From Candidatus Nomurabacteria bacterium (GTDB lineage: Bacteria; Patescibacteriota; Saccharimonadia; Saccharimonadales; Saccharimonadaceae), in the NCBI GenBank assembly GCA_031255735.1, contig JAIRRY010000021.1:1-44859 (forward strand): 44,859 nt of DNA. The letters are read 5' to 3'. This document shows positions 24,050 through 32,645 of the stretch, in pieces (the stretch's first letter is position 1; each line of letters starts with the position of its first letter). Under the pieces are notes generated by a model, which was not told the DNA's origin, did no database searches, and saw only the letters and a program-made list of their open reading frames with translations. A program made the translations under genes and the position numbers.

Positions 24050-27000
24050 ATGGAAGGTGAAAAACAGAAAGGCTTAGTGCCGTCTGATTATGTTCACTTA
24101 CATAATCACACACATCACAGTTTACTCGACGGTCTTACGAAAATAGAAGATCTGGTTGAGCGCGTTAAGGAGCTTGGTATGGAGGCCGTGGCTGTTACTG
24201 ACCACGGCACTATGAGTGGCCTAATCGAACTATACAAGGGGGCTACTGGCGTTGGCATAAAGCCTATTATGGGCGCAGAGCTTTATATGGCAGCGCGAGG
24301 CATGGAAGACCGCGACCCCGCCAAAGACAAAGAGCGCTTCCATGTCACTCTGTTAGCTATGAATGACGAAGGTTATCGTAATCTGATGTATCTTTCCACC
24401 GAAGCAAACCTACACGGCCTATACTACAAGCCGCGCATTGATCACAAAATTCTGGAAGAGCATAGTGAGGGTATAATTTGCCTAAGTGGCTGCGCTAGCG
24501 GTGAAATTAGCGTGCGGTTAATTGACGGCGACTATAATGGCGCTAAGAAATTAACCGAGTGGTACTACGGTGTTTTCGGCGACAGGTTCTACTTAGAGAT
24601 GCAAGACCACGGCCATCCAGACTCACCGCTGCATTGGGATACACAAACTAAGGTTAACGAAGGCTTGCAAAAATTATCTAAAGATCTCAATATCCCACTG
24701 GTCGTTACATGCGATGCTCACTACTTGTGTCGCGAAGATAAAGAAGCTCATGAAATTTTACTTTGCGTGGGTACGGGCTCGTATCTTAGTGATACTAATC
24801 GCATGTCGTTAAGCAACTTTGATCTTTTCGTAACCGACCCTAAAGATATCATTGAGCGCTGGGGTAGGTCGCACCCAGAGGCCGTGCAAAACACTAAGCG
24901 CATTGCCGAGCGCTGTGAGCTAAACTTGAAGTTTGGTGAATTTTTGATCCCTAAATTTCCGCTTCCTGAAGGCGAGAAAAGTGAGGAAGAATACCTGAAT
25001 AAACTCATTTTCCGTGGTTTGGCGCATCGTTACGGTGGTAAAACCAAAGAAGAATCGAAAAATATAACTATCACCGAAGCGCGCAAGTGCTTGCCCGAGC
25101 ATGTGCTGGAGCGCATAGATATGGAAGTTGGCGTGCTCGGTAAGATGGGCTTTAACGGATATTTTTTGATTGTGCAAGACTTCATCAACTGGGGTAAAGA
25201 CAACGGTATTGTGTTTGGGCCAGGCCGTGGCTCTGCGGCTGGATCTATTATTGCCTACGCCCTCGGCATAACTGAACTTGACCCGCTTCACTACGACCTA
25301 CTTTTCGAGCGCTTTCTAAACCCCGACCGCATCAGCATGCCTGATATTGATGTTGATATTCAAGATACGCGCCGCGACGAAGTGATAAAATATTGCACCG
25401 AGAAGTATGGCGATTCTCGCGTGGCTAATATCTGTACGTTTGGTAAAATGATGGCCAAAAACGCCGTGCGTGATGTGGCGCGTGTGCTAGAAGTTTCATA
25501 CTCCGAGTCTGATCGCTTGGCTAAGCTCATTCCCGACCCCGTGCAGGGCAGGCATACGCCGCTCAAAAAGAGTTTGGTGGAAGACCAAGACTTAAAGCAA
25601 GAGTATGAAACCAACCCAACCGCTAAGCAGGTTTACGATTTTGCCACGCGGCTTGAGGGCACGATTCGCTCGCATGGTGTGCATGCCTGCGGCGTGGTGA
25701 TTGCGCCAGACGATCTTGTAAAATACGTGCCGCTTGAGATGGCGCAAAAAGGCGTGGTGGCTACTCAATATCCTATGGGACAGATTGAAGACTTGGGGTT
25801 GCTTAAGATGGATTTTCTGGGGCTTTCGAACCTGTCTATTATCAATAACGCTCTGCGTATAATTCGCAAAGTGTATAAAAACAACATCAAACTGGGCGAC
25901 CTACCACTCGACGATAAGGAAACGTACAAACTTTTTCAGCGCGGCGACACCACGGGCGTGTTCCAGCTTGAATCTGCGGGCATGAAGCGCTACTTGCGTG
26001 ATCTTAAACCAACTACGTTTGAAGATATAATCGCTATGGTGGCGCTTTATCGCCCTGGGCCAATGCAGTTTATCGACTCGTTCATCTCTCGCAAGCACGG
26101 TAAGGAAGACATAACTTACTTGCATCCTGGCATGGAAAATTCATTAAAAAACACTTATGGCATTTTGGTCTACCAAGAACAGTTCATGCAGATCTCTAAA
26201 GAGTGGTGTGGCTTCACGGGCGGCCAAGCTGATACTTTGCGCAAAGCAGTTGGTAAAAAGAAAATCGACATGATGAAAAAAGTAAAGCCTGAGTTCATAG
26301 AAGGCGCTGTGAAAGTTGGCGGCGCAACGAAGGAGATTGCTGAAAAGTTTTGGGATCAGCTGGAAGAATTTGCTAACTACTGTTTCAATAAAAGCCACGC
26401 AGCTTGTTACGCTATGATCGCCTACTGGACGGCCTACATTAAGGCGCACTACCCAGACGCTTTTATGGCGGCACTCATGACCAGCGACGCTGGCAATATT
26501 GATCGCTTGGCAATTGAGATCGCTGAATGTAAGCACATGGGGATCGAGGTGTTAGCCCCGAGTGTTAACCAAAGTTATGTTGAATTCGCGGTTGTTCCAA
26601 ACGAAAACAAAATCCGGTTTGCTTTGCCAGCCGTTAAGGGTGTGGGTACATCCGTGGCCGAACTGGTGATAGATGAGCGCGACGCGAACGGGAAGTTCAA
26701 AACTGTCGAAGATTTCGCCAAACGCTTGCCGTCAACTAAGTTCAATAAGAGAGCCTGGGAGTCGTTGATAAAAACTGGCGCGTTCGACGATTTCGGCGAT
26801 CGCTCAGACTTACTTTTTAATCTAGACAGGATACAAGCTTTTGGTAGTAAGATCCAAAAAGAACAACTAAGCGGCCAGACAGACCTATTTAGTATGATGG
26901 GCGATGCCGCGGTGGCGATGAAACAGCCTGGTGTAGACATTACGCCGTCGCCCGCTAAGCATACAGATAAGGAGCAGCTAATGTGGGAGCGCGAGCTGAT

Positions 27001-27724
27001 GGGGCTTTATATTAGTTCACATCCGCTTGATAGTTATGAAGAATACTTCGCTGAGCAAACTTTATCTTTTGACCAAGTTACACCTGAAATTGACGGCCAG
27101 AGCGTGACGGTTGGCGGTATTATTGCGGCGGTGCGAACCATTATTACTAAATCGGGTTCAAAAATGGCCTTCGTGCGGCTGGAGAGTAAAACTAGCGAGC
27201 TTGAAGTTATTGTTTTTCCGAGCGTGTTTGAGCAAGTTGGTGCTAGCCTAGTGCAAGATGCCGTAATTCGCGTAGATGGAAAAGTGAACGCGCACGATCA
27301 AAATGGTAACACTACAGATGCGAAAGTGATAGCCAGTAGCATTGTAGTTCTAACTGATGAAGAACTGGAGCGCTACGAAAAAACTGGTGTGGCCATGCAA
27401 GCGCCCGTCGGTAAGAAACCGTTTAAAAAACGCCAACCCAAAAATGTAGCTTTAGAAGTTAGCGAAACTGCTGTGCTACAAACTACTATGGAACCGATCA
27501 AACTATATAAGTTGTATGTTCATATTAAAGACCCTAATAACGAAGTGGCTCTGCGTGAGCTAAAAAAACATTGCTCGGCGCACCCAGGTGTGGAAGATAT
27601 GGTGTTGGTGCTTGGCGATGGCAGTGATAAAAAAGCTATGCGCATGCCATTTCGAGTGGAAACAAGCGAGCTAACAAGCATTCTCGTCAAAGCGTTCGGC
27701 GAAGAATGTGTAAAAGTTAAATAG
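24050..27724 (+). CDS. dnaE: DNA polymerase III subunit alpha
   Basis: A 1224-residue replicative polymerase of the DnaE1 type. The PHP domain opens with HLHNHTHHSLLDGL and VTDHGTMSG, and more metal-binding histidines follow, so the PHP site may be active. The polymerase active site has GPGRGSAAGS and the catalytic aspartates in PDIDVD at 431-436. The helix-hairpin-helix and OB-fold regions follow (SVTVGGIIAAVRT). No separate DnaQ-like exonuclease domain is fused. Probably translated from a leaderless mRNA. Convergent with the proline-rich gene, 6 bp apart. Confidence 0.97.
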   Translation: MEGEKQKGLVPSDYVHLHNHTHHSLLDGLTKIEDLVERVKELGMEAVAVTDHGTMSGLIELYKGATGVGIKPIMGAELYMAARGMEDRDPAKDKERFHVTLLAMNDEGYRNLMYLSTEANLHGLYYKPRIDHKILEEHSEGIICLSGCASGEISVRLIDGDYNGAKKLTEWYYGVFGDRFYLEMQDHGHPDSPLHWDTQTKVNEGLQKLSKDLNIPLVVTCDAHYLCREDKEAHEILLCVGTGSYLSDTNRMSLSNFDLFVTDPKDIIERWGRSHPEAVQNTKRIAERCELNLKFGEFLIPKFPLPEGEKSEEEYLNKLIFRGLAHRYGGKTKEESKNITITEARKCLPEHVLERIDMEVGVLGKMGFNGYFLIVQDFINWGKDNGIVFGPGRGSAAGSIIAYALGITELDPLHYDLLFERFLNPDRISMPDIDVDIQDTRRDEVIKYCTEKYGDSRVANICTFGKMMAKNAVRDVARVLEVSYSESDRLAKLIPDPVQGRHTPLKKSLVEDQDLKQEYETNPTAKQVYDFATRLEGTIRSHGVHACGVVIAPDDLVKYVPLEMAQKGVVATQYPMGQIEDLGLLKMDFLGLSNLSIINNALRIIRKVYKNNIKLGDLPLDDKETYKLFQRGDTTGVFQLESAGMKRYLRDLKPTTFEDIIAMVALYRPGPMQFIDSFISRKHGKEDITYLHPGMENSLKNTYGILVYQEQFMQISKEWCGFTGGQADTLRKAVGKKKIDMMKKVKPEFIEGAVKVGGATKEIAEKFWDQLEEFANYCFNKSHAACYAMIAYWTAYIKAHYPDAFMAALMTSDAGNIDRLAIEIAECKHMGIEVLAPSVNQSYVEFAVVPNENKIRFALPAVKGVGTSVAELVIDERDANGKFKTVEDFAKRLPSTKFNKRAWESLIKTGAFDDFGDRSDLLFNLDRIQAFGSKIQKEQLSGQTDLFSMMGDAAVAMKQPGVDITPSPAKHTDKEQLMWERELMGLYISSHPLDSYEEYFAEQTLSFDQVTPEIDGQSVTVGGIIAAVRTIITKSGSKMAFVRLESKTSELEVIVFPSVFEQVGASLVQDAVIRVDGKVNAHDQNGNTTDAKVIASSIVVLTDEELERYEKTGVAMQAPVGKKPFKKRQPKNVALEVSETAVLQTTMEPIKLYKLYVHIKDPNNEVALRELKKHCSAHPGVEDMVLVLGDGSDKKAMRMPFRVETSELTSILVKAFGEECVKVK

Positions 27725-27730
27725 CGTTAG

Positions 27731-28624
27731 CTATATTTTGCAGGTGTATCCAGAGTCTTCCATGTCTTTTTTGTAAAATTCGATCCCTTTGTCTTTGTTT
27801 GAGAGCTTATTGATGTAGTCGCTACTAGCTTTAGCCGACACAGTTATTTTTTTACCGTCTAGCTTTAGCTCGGAAAAATCGTATTCAGTGCCAGTCAAAT
27901 TGACAAGTATTTCAATATTCTCTTTAAGTTTAAGAGTTTCAGCTTGCTCGAAAATCGTTTTGGCGTCGGATTCGCTGTCGAATATATAGGATATTCGCAT
28001 CTCATCACTTTGTAATGTGTCGCCACGGAATTTAGCGTTGGATTCGATCTGAGTAGTCATTGTACGATTATTATTCGTCGTATCATACGACATAGAGCAA
28101 GATAAAGTTTTAGTGCCGAGTATCGGAATAATGAAAATTGCTGCCACAGCAGCACCAATTATAACGAGCACGGCCACGACTATTCCGATAATTCGCCCAG
28201 TTTTAGGCTTATTACCTGGTAGGCTGTAGTTTGGTGCCATATTCGGCTTACCAACTGCTGGAGCTGGCTGTAACTGAGGCATTTGCTCCGGAGCTGTTGA
28301 TGCTACGGGAGTAGGTTGGAAAAAACCGGTTTCGGCCGGAGTGGTGGCCATTGGATCCACAGACGCGGTTGGTTGCGGTTCCGTAAGTGTAGAAGCTTCC
28401 GGCATAGCTGTGGTTGGTTCGGTGGCCATAGGCTGTTGGATTTCTGTAGCAATTGCAGGCTCGGTGGCCGATACTGGCTCTGGAGCTACTACTACTGGTG
28501 CAGGCTCGGGCGCTTCTGGCGCAGCGTAAGGCTGCGGCTCCGTAATAGGGGCCGCTTCCACTACTGGTTGATCTTGTGGCGGTTGTGCTCCCGCATTTGG
28601 TATTTGGTTGGGGTTGTCGTCCAT
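27731..28624 (-). CDS. Pro-rich single-pass membrane protein with small extracellular domain
   Basis: A 297-residue protein. Residues 1-140 are low-complexity Pro/Ala/Glu/Thr (TEPQP-like repeats) and should be cytoplasmic or unfolded. One membrane segment lies at about 143-166. A ~125-residue domain with one Cys near its start (TLSCSMSYD) and one near its end (GYTCKI) could form a disulfide outside. Its alternating pattern resembles small lipoprotein-like domains, but I cannot name it. AAGGAAATAA is its ribosome binding site. Mirror-image Gly/Trp-rich frames on the plus strand are shadows of the repeats. Confidence 0.72.
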   Translation of the reverse strand: MDDNPNQIPNAGAQPPQDQPVVEAAPITEPQPYAAPEAPEPAPVVVAPEPVSATEPAIATEIQQPMATEPTTAMPEASTLTEPQPTASVDPMATTPAETGFFQPTPVASTAPEQMPQLQPAPAVGKPNMAPNYSLPGNKPKTGRIIGIVVAVLVIIGAAVAAIFIIPILGTKTLSCSMSYDTTNNNRTMTTQIESNAKFRGDTLQSDEMRISYIFDSESDAKTIFEQAETLKLKENIEILVNLTGTEYDFSELKLDGKKITVSAKASSDYINKLSNKDKGIEFYKKDMEDSGYTCKI

Positions 28625-28681
28625 TTTTTATTTCCTTAGAGTTTATGGTTATCTTGGTTACAATTTTATAAGATATAGCAC

Positions 28682-29176
28682 TTATTTGCAAGCTAATTGA
28701 TATAAGGCAATACCAGCGGCGACTGACACATTAAACGACTCTTTTTGCCCAAACATGGGTATCTCGAGAGTCTTGTCGCATAATTTTAGCACCTCTGGTG
28801 GGATGCCATTCACCTCTTCACCTAAAATCAGCACTATTTTTGGTATTGGCACAAAATCTTGCAGCTTAACGCTATCTGGACACTGTTCTAGCCCTAAAAT
28901 GGTATAGTTTTGACTTTTATATCGTTTGATGGCATTAAAAACGTTCTCAGAGCGTTCAAATGGCACTATATTTTCGGCTCCAAGCGCCGTTTTGGCGATT
29001 TGGGTAGTTATCTTACTACTGATATGCGGTAGCCTAGAATCGCCTTCTACGCGCGGATACGGCGTATAGCCACTAAAAATCAGCCTTGAAACACCAAAAC
29101 CTTCACAAGTTCTAAATATAGAACCCACGTTATAAACTGATCGAATATTGTGCGCAAGCACCACAAGTTCTGGCAT
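28682..29176 (-). CDS. SpoU/TrmH-family RNA 2'-O-methyltransferase
   Basis: A 164-residue minimal SPOUT methyltransferase. Motif 1 is NIRSVYNVGSIFRT, motif 2 has LILGEEVNGIPPEVL and motif 3 is IPMFGQKESFNVSVAAGIALYQL. Such short forms include TrmL (tRNA wobble ribose methylation) and TrmH-like enzymes; the target RNA cannot be told. The start is 6 nt after a TACAAT box on the minus strand, so its mRNA should be leaderless. Divergent from the GspE gene. Confidence 0.88.
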   Translation of the reverse strand: MPELVVLAHNIRSVYNVGSIFRTCEGFGVSRLIFSGYTPYPRVEGDSRLPHISSKITTQIAKTALGAENIVPFERSENVFNAIKRYKSQNYTILGLEQCPDSVKLQDFVPIPKIVLILGEEVNGIPPEVLKLCDKTLEIPMFGQKESFNVSVAAGIALYQLACK

Positions 29177-29182
29177 AAAACT

Positions 29183-29221
29183 ATTGTATCACTACTAAAA
29201 CCACAAGCTTTTTGCTACAAT
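29183..29221. promoter_or_regulatory. Divergent leaderless promoters for the SpoU and GspE genes
   Basis: Minus strand: TGATACAAT with the -10 at 29183-29188, exactly 6 nt before the SpoU ATG. Plus strand: TGCTACAAT with the -10 at 29216-29221, exactly 6 nt before the GTG at 29228. Both are extended -10 boxes and neither gene has room for a ribosome binding site. Confidence 0.7.
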
Positions 29222-29227
29222 GGCGTT

Positions 29228-30847
29228 GTGAACGAAGATGAAATTCAAGAACGGCGAAGAGCTCGTGATGAAGAGGCCGCCGAACAGCGAGCGCGTATTA
29301 TTGGCTTGCCCTATCTAGATACGCGCTCTTTTGAACGCACTAGTAAGCTCACCAGTGGCATTCTAGATGTGTCTGATATGTATAAAAATCACGTTGTGCC
29401 GCTACGTAAGGGCGATGGCGAGCATCCGTACGAATTTATGGTAACTAGTCAAACGCCGCGTAGCCTAATTGAAAGTATACGTAAAGAGTACAATAATAAC
29501 GGCATCGACATTGAATTCTACCTTATTTCAGACAGCGCTTACCGAGTTTTCATGATGCGCTATGACCCACCTAAAGAAATTATTTACGATGACATCAAAA
29601 TTTCCAAGTCGGACGACAGGGGCGCCGTTGAAGAAGTTAGCAAGCTGCTTGAATCTGTTGCAACTGATAAAGTATTCAACTTTTTGATCGACCAAGCCGA
29701 TAAACTCCATGCTAGCGATATTCACATCGAAAACCTGCGTGGTGCAATTCGCGTACGTATGCGCGTGGACGGCATTTTGCATCCCATCGCTGAGCTGAGT
29801 AAAGATAAATATCGTATTTTTATTGGTGAGCTGAGTAGCCGCGCTAATGTGTCGCTGGCGGCCACTACACCGCAGTCGTCGCATATCCAAACAGACATCA
29901 CGCGTGGCGGTAAAACGCATATGCTTAACATCCGTGTAGAAACCGTGCCAACGCTTTATGGGCAAGACGCCGTGCTGCGCCTGTTTAATTTCAACGAGTC
30001 GGATCTCGACCTTAATCTTTTGGGGTTGGGTAAACAAGAGCTGGAGCAGGTGAAACAAGTTATCAGCCATCCGCGCGGTATGGTTTTGCTGGTTGGTCCA
30101 ACTGGCTCTGGTAAATCAACTACACTCTATAGTATTTTGAACGCCCTGAACACTTTTGAACGTAAAATTATCACTTTGGAAGACCCTATTGAATTTAGCA
30201 TAAATGGCATTACGCAGATCCCGATTCGCACAGGCGACCAAGCCATGTTTACTGATGCTTTACATAGCGTGCTCCGTCTCGATCCAGATGTGGTGATGGT
30301 GGGCGAAATTCGCGACCAAGATACCGCTAAAACGGCCATTCAAGCTTCGATTACTGGGCACTTAGTTCTTTCGAGTTTCCACGCTAACTCTACATCGGCT
30401 GCCTTCTCACGCATGATTGACCTAATAGGCGTTAACCCGATTTTTAGTTCGTCAATTCGTATGTTGATTGCTCAGCGCTTGCTACGCAGGCTAGACGATA
30501 ATACCAAGGAAGAGTACGAGCCAGACGAAGCCACTAAAAAGTGGGTTCGCGAGGCCTTGAAGCACTTACCCGACGATAAAAAACCAAACCTCGACAAATT
30601 TAAATTGTGGCAGGCGGTGTCGACGCCAGAATCACCGTTTGGCTACGTGGGGCGTATTGTGATAATGGAACAGATGGTGGTTGATGAAACTATCCAAAAG
30701 TTTATCCGCGGCGACGTAACAGATACTAACACCGAAGCGATTGAAAAACAGGCTCGTAAAAATGGTATGCTTACACTGCTTGAGCATGGTGTTTTGGCGG
30801 CTTTGCGCGGTGAAACAACCCTTGAGGAAGTTAATAGAGTCTTATAG
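29228..30847 (+). CDS. GspE/PilB-type secretion ATPase
   Basis: The GTG start at 29228 is chosen from the leaderless promoter and gives 539 residues. An N-terminal GSPII_E-like domain is followed by the ATPase: Walker A GPTGSGKST at 290-298, Asp box, Walker B (DVVMVGEIRD) and His box (TGHLVLSSFHAN). It would power a type IV pilus or type II-like system at the inner membrane. The zinc-binding tetracysteine usually seen after the His box is missing here (RLLRRLDDNTKEE contains no Cys). No pilin, PilC or PilT genes are adjacent. Confidence 0.88.
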   Translation: MNEDEIQERRRARDEEAAEQRARIIGLPYLDTRSFERTSKLTSGILDVSDMYKNHVVPLRKGDGEHPYEFMVTSQTPRSLIESIRKEYNNNGIDIEFYLISDSAYRVFMMRYDPPKEIIYDDIKISKSDDRGAVEEVSKLLESVATDKVFNFLIDQADKLHASDIHIENLRGAIRVRMRVDGILHPIAELSKDKYRIFIGELSSRANVSLAATTPQSSHIQTDITRGGKTHMLNIRVETVPTLYGQDAVLRLFNFNESDLDLNLLGLGKQELEQVKQVISHPRGMVLLVGPTGSGKSTTLYSILNALNTFERKIITLEDPIEFSINGITQIPIRTGDQAMFTDALHSVLRLDPDVVMVGEIRDQDTAKTAIQASITGHLVLSSFHANSTSAAFSRMIDLIGVNPIFSSSIRMLIAQRLLRRLDDNTKEEYEPDEATKKWVREALKHLPDDKKPNLDKFKLWQAVSTPESPFGYVGRIVIMEQMVVDETIQKFIRGDVTDTNTEAIEKQARKNGMLTLLEHGVLAALRGETTLEEVNRVL

Positions 30848-30910
30848 TAGCGCATAGTTTATCGCTGGGCTGGGTAGTTCAGAATGGTTTCAATGCTTCT
30901 AATTAAACAC

Positions 30911-30940
30911 TTGTCAAGAGGTGGTAGGCCGTGGTATAAT
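30911..30940 (+). promoter_or_regulatory. rplS promoter
   Basis: TTGTCA (30911-30916), an 18-bp spacer and TATAAT (30935-30940). The ~45-nt leader ends with the purine-rich site GAGAGAGCGAG before the rplS ATG. Confidence 0.75.
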
Positions 30941-30990
30941 CTTAAATCGAAACTAAGAAACACTAATTTTCAAGAAAAAGAGAGAGCGAG

Positions 30991-31479
30991 ATGAGTTTTG
31001 AGTTGATCAAAAAAGTTGGCGAGCAGCAGAAAAAACATGCCGTGGTAGATGTGCGTAGTGGCGACACTGTTCGTGTTCATCAAAAAATTAAAGAAGAAAA
31101 TAAAGAGCGTGTGCAGGTTTTTGAGGGCGTGGTAATTCGCGTTGACCGCAAGGCTTCACATACCGCTCGCATCACAGTGCGCAAGGTTGCTAGTGGCGTG
31201 GGTGTTGAGAAGAGCTTTTTGCTACACAGCCCGCTAGTTGAGAAGATTGAAATTGTGCGCCGTAGTAAAGTGCGCCGAAATTATCTAACTTACCTGCGCC
31301 AACGTAGCGGTAAAAGCGCTCGCCTCAAAGGTGTGGATTTCGACCGCAAGGCTGTAAACGATGTGCCTGAAGTGTCGGCTGAAGCTGATAAATTGGCTGA
31401 AGAGGTAGCCGAGCTGGAGCAACCGGCTGAGGCATCTACCGAAGAGACAAAAGAAGCCGAAACTCCTGCAGCTGAGTAA
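30991..31479 (+). CDS. rplS: 50S ribosomal protein L19 with extended acidic tail
   Basis: A 162-residue L19. The core (about 1-115) has DVRSGDTVRVHQKIKEE, FEGVVIRVDR and the YLRQRSGKSARLK end that contacts 16S and 23S rRNA at the subunit interface. The last ~45 residues are an Ala/Glu-rich tail (for example AEEVAELEQPAEASTEETKE) not found in standard L19. The stop overlaps the start of the RNase HII gene by one base. Confidence 0.93.
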   Translation: MSFELIKKVGEQQKKHAVVDVRSGDTVRVHQKIKEENKERVQVFEGVVIRVDRKASHTARITVRKVASGVGVEKSFLLHSPLVEKIEIVRRSKVRRNYLTYLRQRSGKSARLKGVDFDRKAVNDVPEVSAEADKLAEEVAELEQPAEASTEETKEAETPAAE

Positions 31480-32402
31480 TGGCAATCCTAGGAATTGACG
31501 AAGTGGGGCGCGGTGCATGGGCCGGCCCCTTAGTTGTTGGTGCGGTAGTTTTAGCTGAGTCAATCGATGGGCTAGCTGATAGCAAGAAGCTTACCAAAAA
31601 GCGTCGCGAAGAATTGACTAAACAGATAAAGGCTAGCGGTGCAGGTATTGGCCTGGGCTGGGTATCGGCTGCCAAGCTAGATGAAATTGGCCTGAGTGAG
31701 GCATTAAAACTGGCTACACGCCGAGCGGTAGAGCAGGTTAAAGTACCATATCACGAGATCACGATTGACGGCACGATAAATTTTCTAGCTGGCACTAACA
31801 AGAGTGATTTTGTAACTACTCTTAAAAAGGCGGATCAGCTAATATCGTCAGTTAGTGCAGCTTCGATTGTAGCTAAAGTGGCGCGAGATGCCTACATGGC
31901 CGAGCTTGAGGCCAAGTATCCTGGCTATGGTTTCGCAGAACACGTAGGATACGGCACAGCGGCGCACCGTAAGGCACTTGCTAAGTTTGGCGCCACGTCA
32001 GAACACCGCATGAGTTTTAAGCCACTTGGCGCGGTTACTGCTAAGACTAGTGGTATTAAAACCACCAAGAAGTTGGGTGACGCAGCTGAGGAAAAAGTTG
32101 CGGCTTGGCTAGAGCAACAAGGATACAAGATTGTTGCTCGTAATTGGAAAACCAAGCTCTGCGAGATTGACATCGTTGCCGAGAAAGATAAGAAACTATA
32201 TTTTGTGGAAGTAAAATATCGTAAGAATTCCGAATATGGTAGCGGGCTCGAAGTTATAACGCCCAAAAAACAAACTCAGATGGCGTTTGCTAGCGAAGTT
32301 TTTACTAACACGTATAGCTTAGTGGGTGTGGATAAATGCCTGGCGGCGGTTGATGTAACAGGGGAAAGTAACGAAATTAGGGATTTCCGAATTTTGTCGT
32401 AA
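31479..32402 (+). CDS. rnhB: RNase HII fused to a YraN-like nuclease domain
   Basis: A 307-residue two-domain protein. Residues 1-190 are RNase HII, with acidic site D7-E8 (GIDEVGRG), D97 (TIDGTI) and D137 (ARDAYM); it removes ribonucleotides from DNA. After a short TKTSG linker, residues 197-307 are a YraN/UPF0102 domain with the PD-(D/E)xK-like set E204, D231 (CEIDIVA), E244 and K246 (FVEVK). rnhB and yraN are often neighbours in bacteria; here they are one polypeptide. Overlap with rplS indicates coupled translation. Confidence 0.93.
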   Translation: MAILGIDEVGRGAWAGPLVVGAVVLAESIDGLADSKKLTKKRREELTKQIKASGAGIGLGWVSAAKLDEIGLSEALKLATRRAVEQVKVPYHEITIDGTINFLAGTNKSDFVTTLKKADQLISSVSAASIVAKVARDAYMAELEAKYPGYGFAEHVGYGTAAHRKALAKFGATSEHRMSFKPLGAVTAKTSGIKTTKKLGDAAEEKVAAWLEQQGYKIVARNWKTKLCEIDIVAEKDKKLYFVEVKYRKNSEYGSGLEVITPKKQTQMAFASEVFTNTYSLVGVDKCLAAVDVTGESNEIRDFRILS

Positions 32403-32409
32403 AAAAGTG

Positions 32410-32438
32410 TTGACACGGCATTTTGGTTCGTGTATATT
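32410..32438 (+). promoter_or_regulatory. Promoter of the third structured RNA
   Basis: TTGACA (32410-32415), a 17-bp spacer and TATATT (32433-32438). Start expected near 32445, directly before the structured RNA. Confidence 0.85.
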
Positions 32439-32444
32439 AGATTT

Positions 32445-32645
32445 TACCGGCCAATGCTGGCCTGCACCTTAATGTTTTATATATACGCTGTCGGTGATAG
32501 ATTATGTCTTCACGGACAGAGTGCTGGCTGCTTATACGGCTTCGGTTGTATTTGTTGTCAGCACCCTGTTCGGGAAGTTGCTTGCTTGCAAGTTATCTTC
32601 CTGGCAGGAATGAAAAGTGCGCCTTCGGGCGTTCTTTTCATTTTG
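32445..32645 (+). ncRNA. Structured RNA candidate of ~200 nt
   Basis: Own promoter and terminator. Helices: GGCCA-ATGC-TGGCC at the 5' end; CTGTC-G-GTGA / TCAC-G-GACAG; a long arm GTGCTGGC/GTCAGCAC topped by ATACGGC-TTCG-GTTGTAT with a stable UUCG loop; GGAAG/CTTCC around CTTGC/GCAAG; and CCTGC near the 5' end pairing with GCAGG before the terminator to close a multi-arm junction. GACAG can also pair with a downstream CTGTTC, so two folds compete. No start codon with a ribosome binding site and no known RNA hallmark were found. Confidence 0.6.
32609..32645. terminator. Bidirectional terminator
   Basis: AATGAAAAG (32609-32617) pairs with CTTTTCATT (32634-32642), closing CGCC-TTCG-GGCG. T- and A-tracts on both sides make it usable in both directions. 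It ends the structured RNA and overlaps the stop codon of the convergent nuclease gene. Confidence 0.85.

Noticed and set aside
24050-27724. Opposite-strand frames inside dnaE
   Set aside because: They lack ribosome binding sites and mirror codon structure of a long, fully conserved gene.
28316-28691. Gly/Trp- and Ser/Thr-rich frames opposite or beside the Pro-rich gene
   Set aside because: They are shadows of the Pro/Ala/Thr repeats in other frames. The minus-strand gene has the ribosome binding site and a sensible domain layout.
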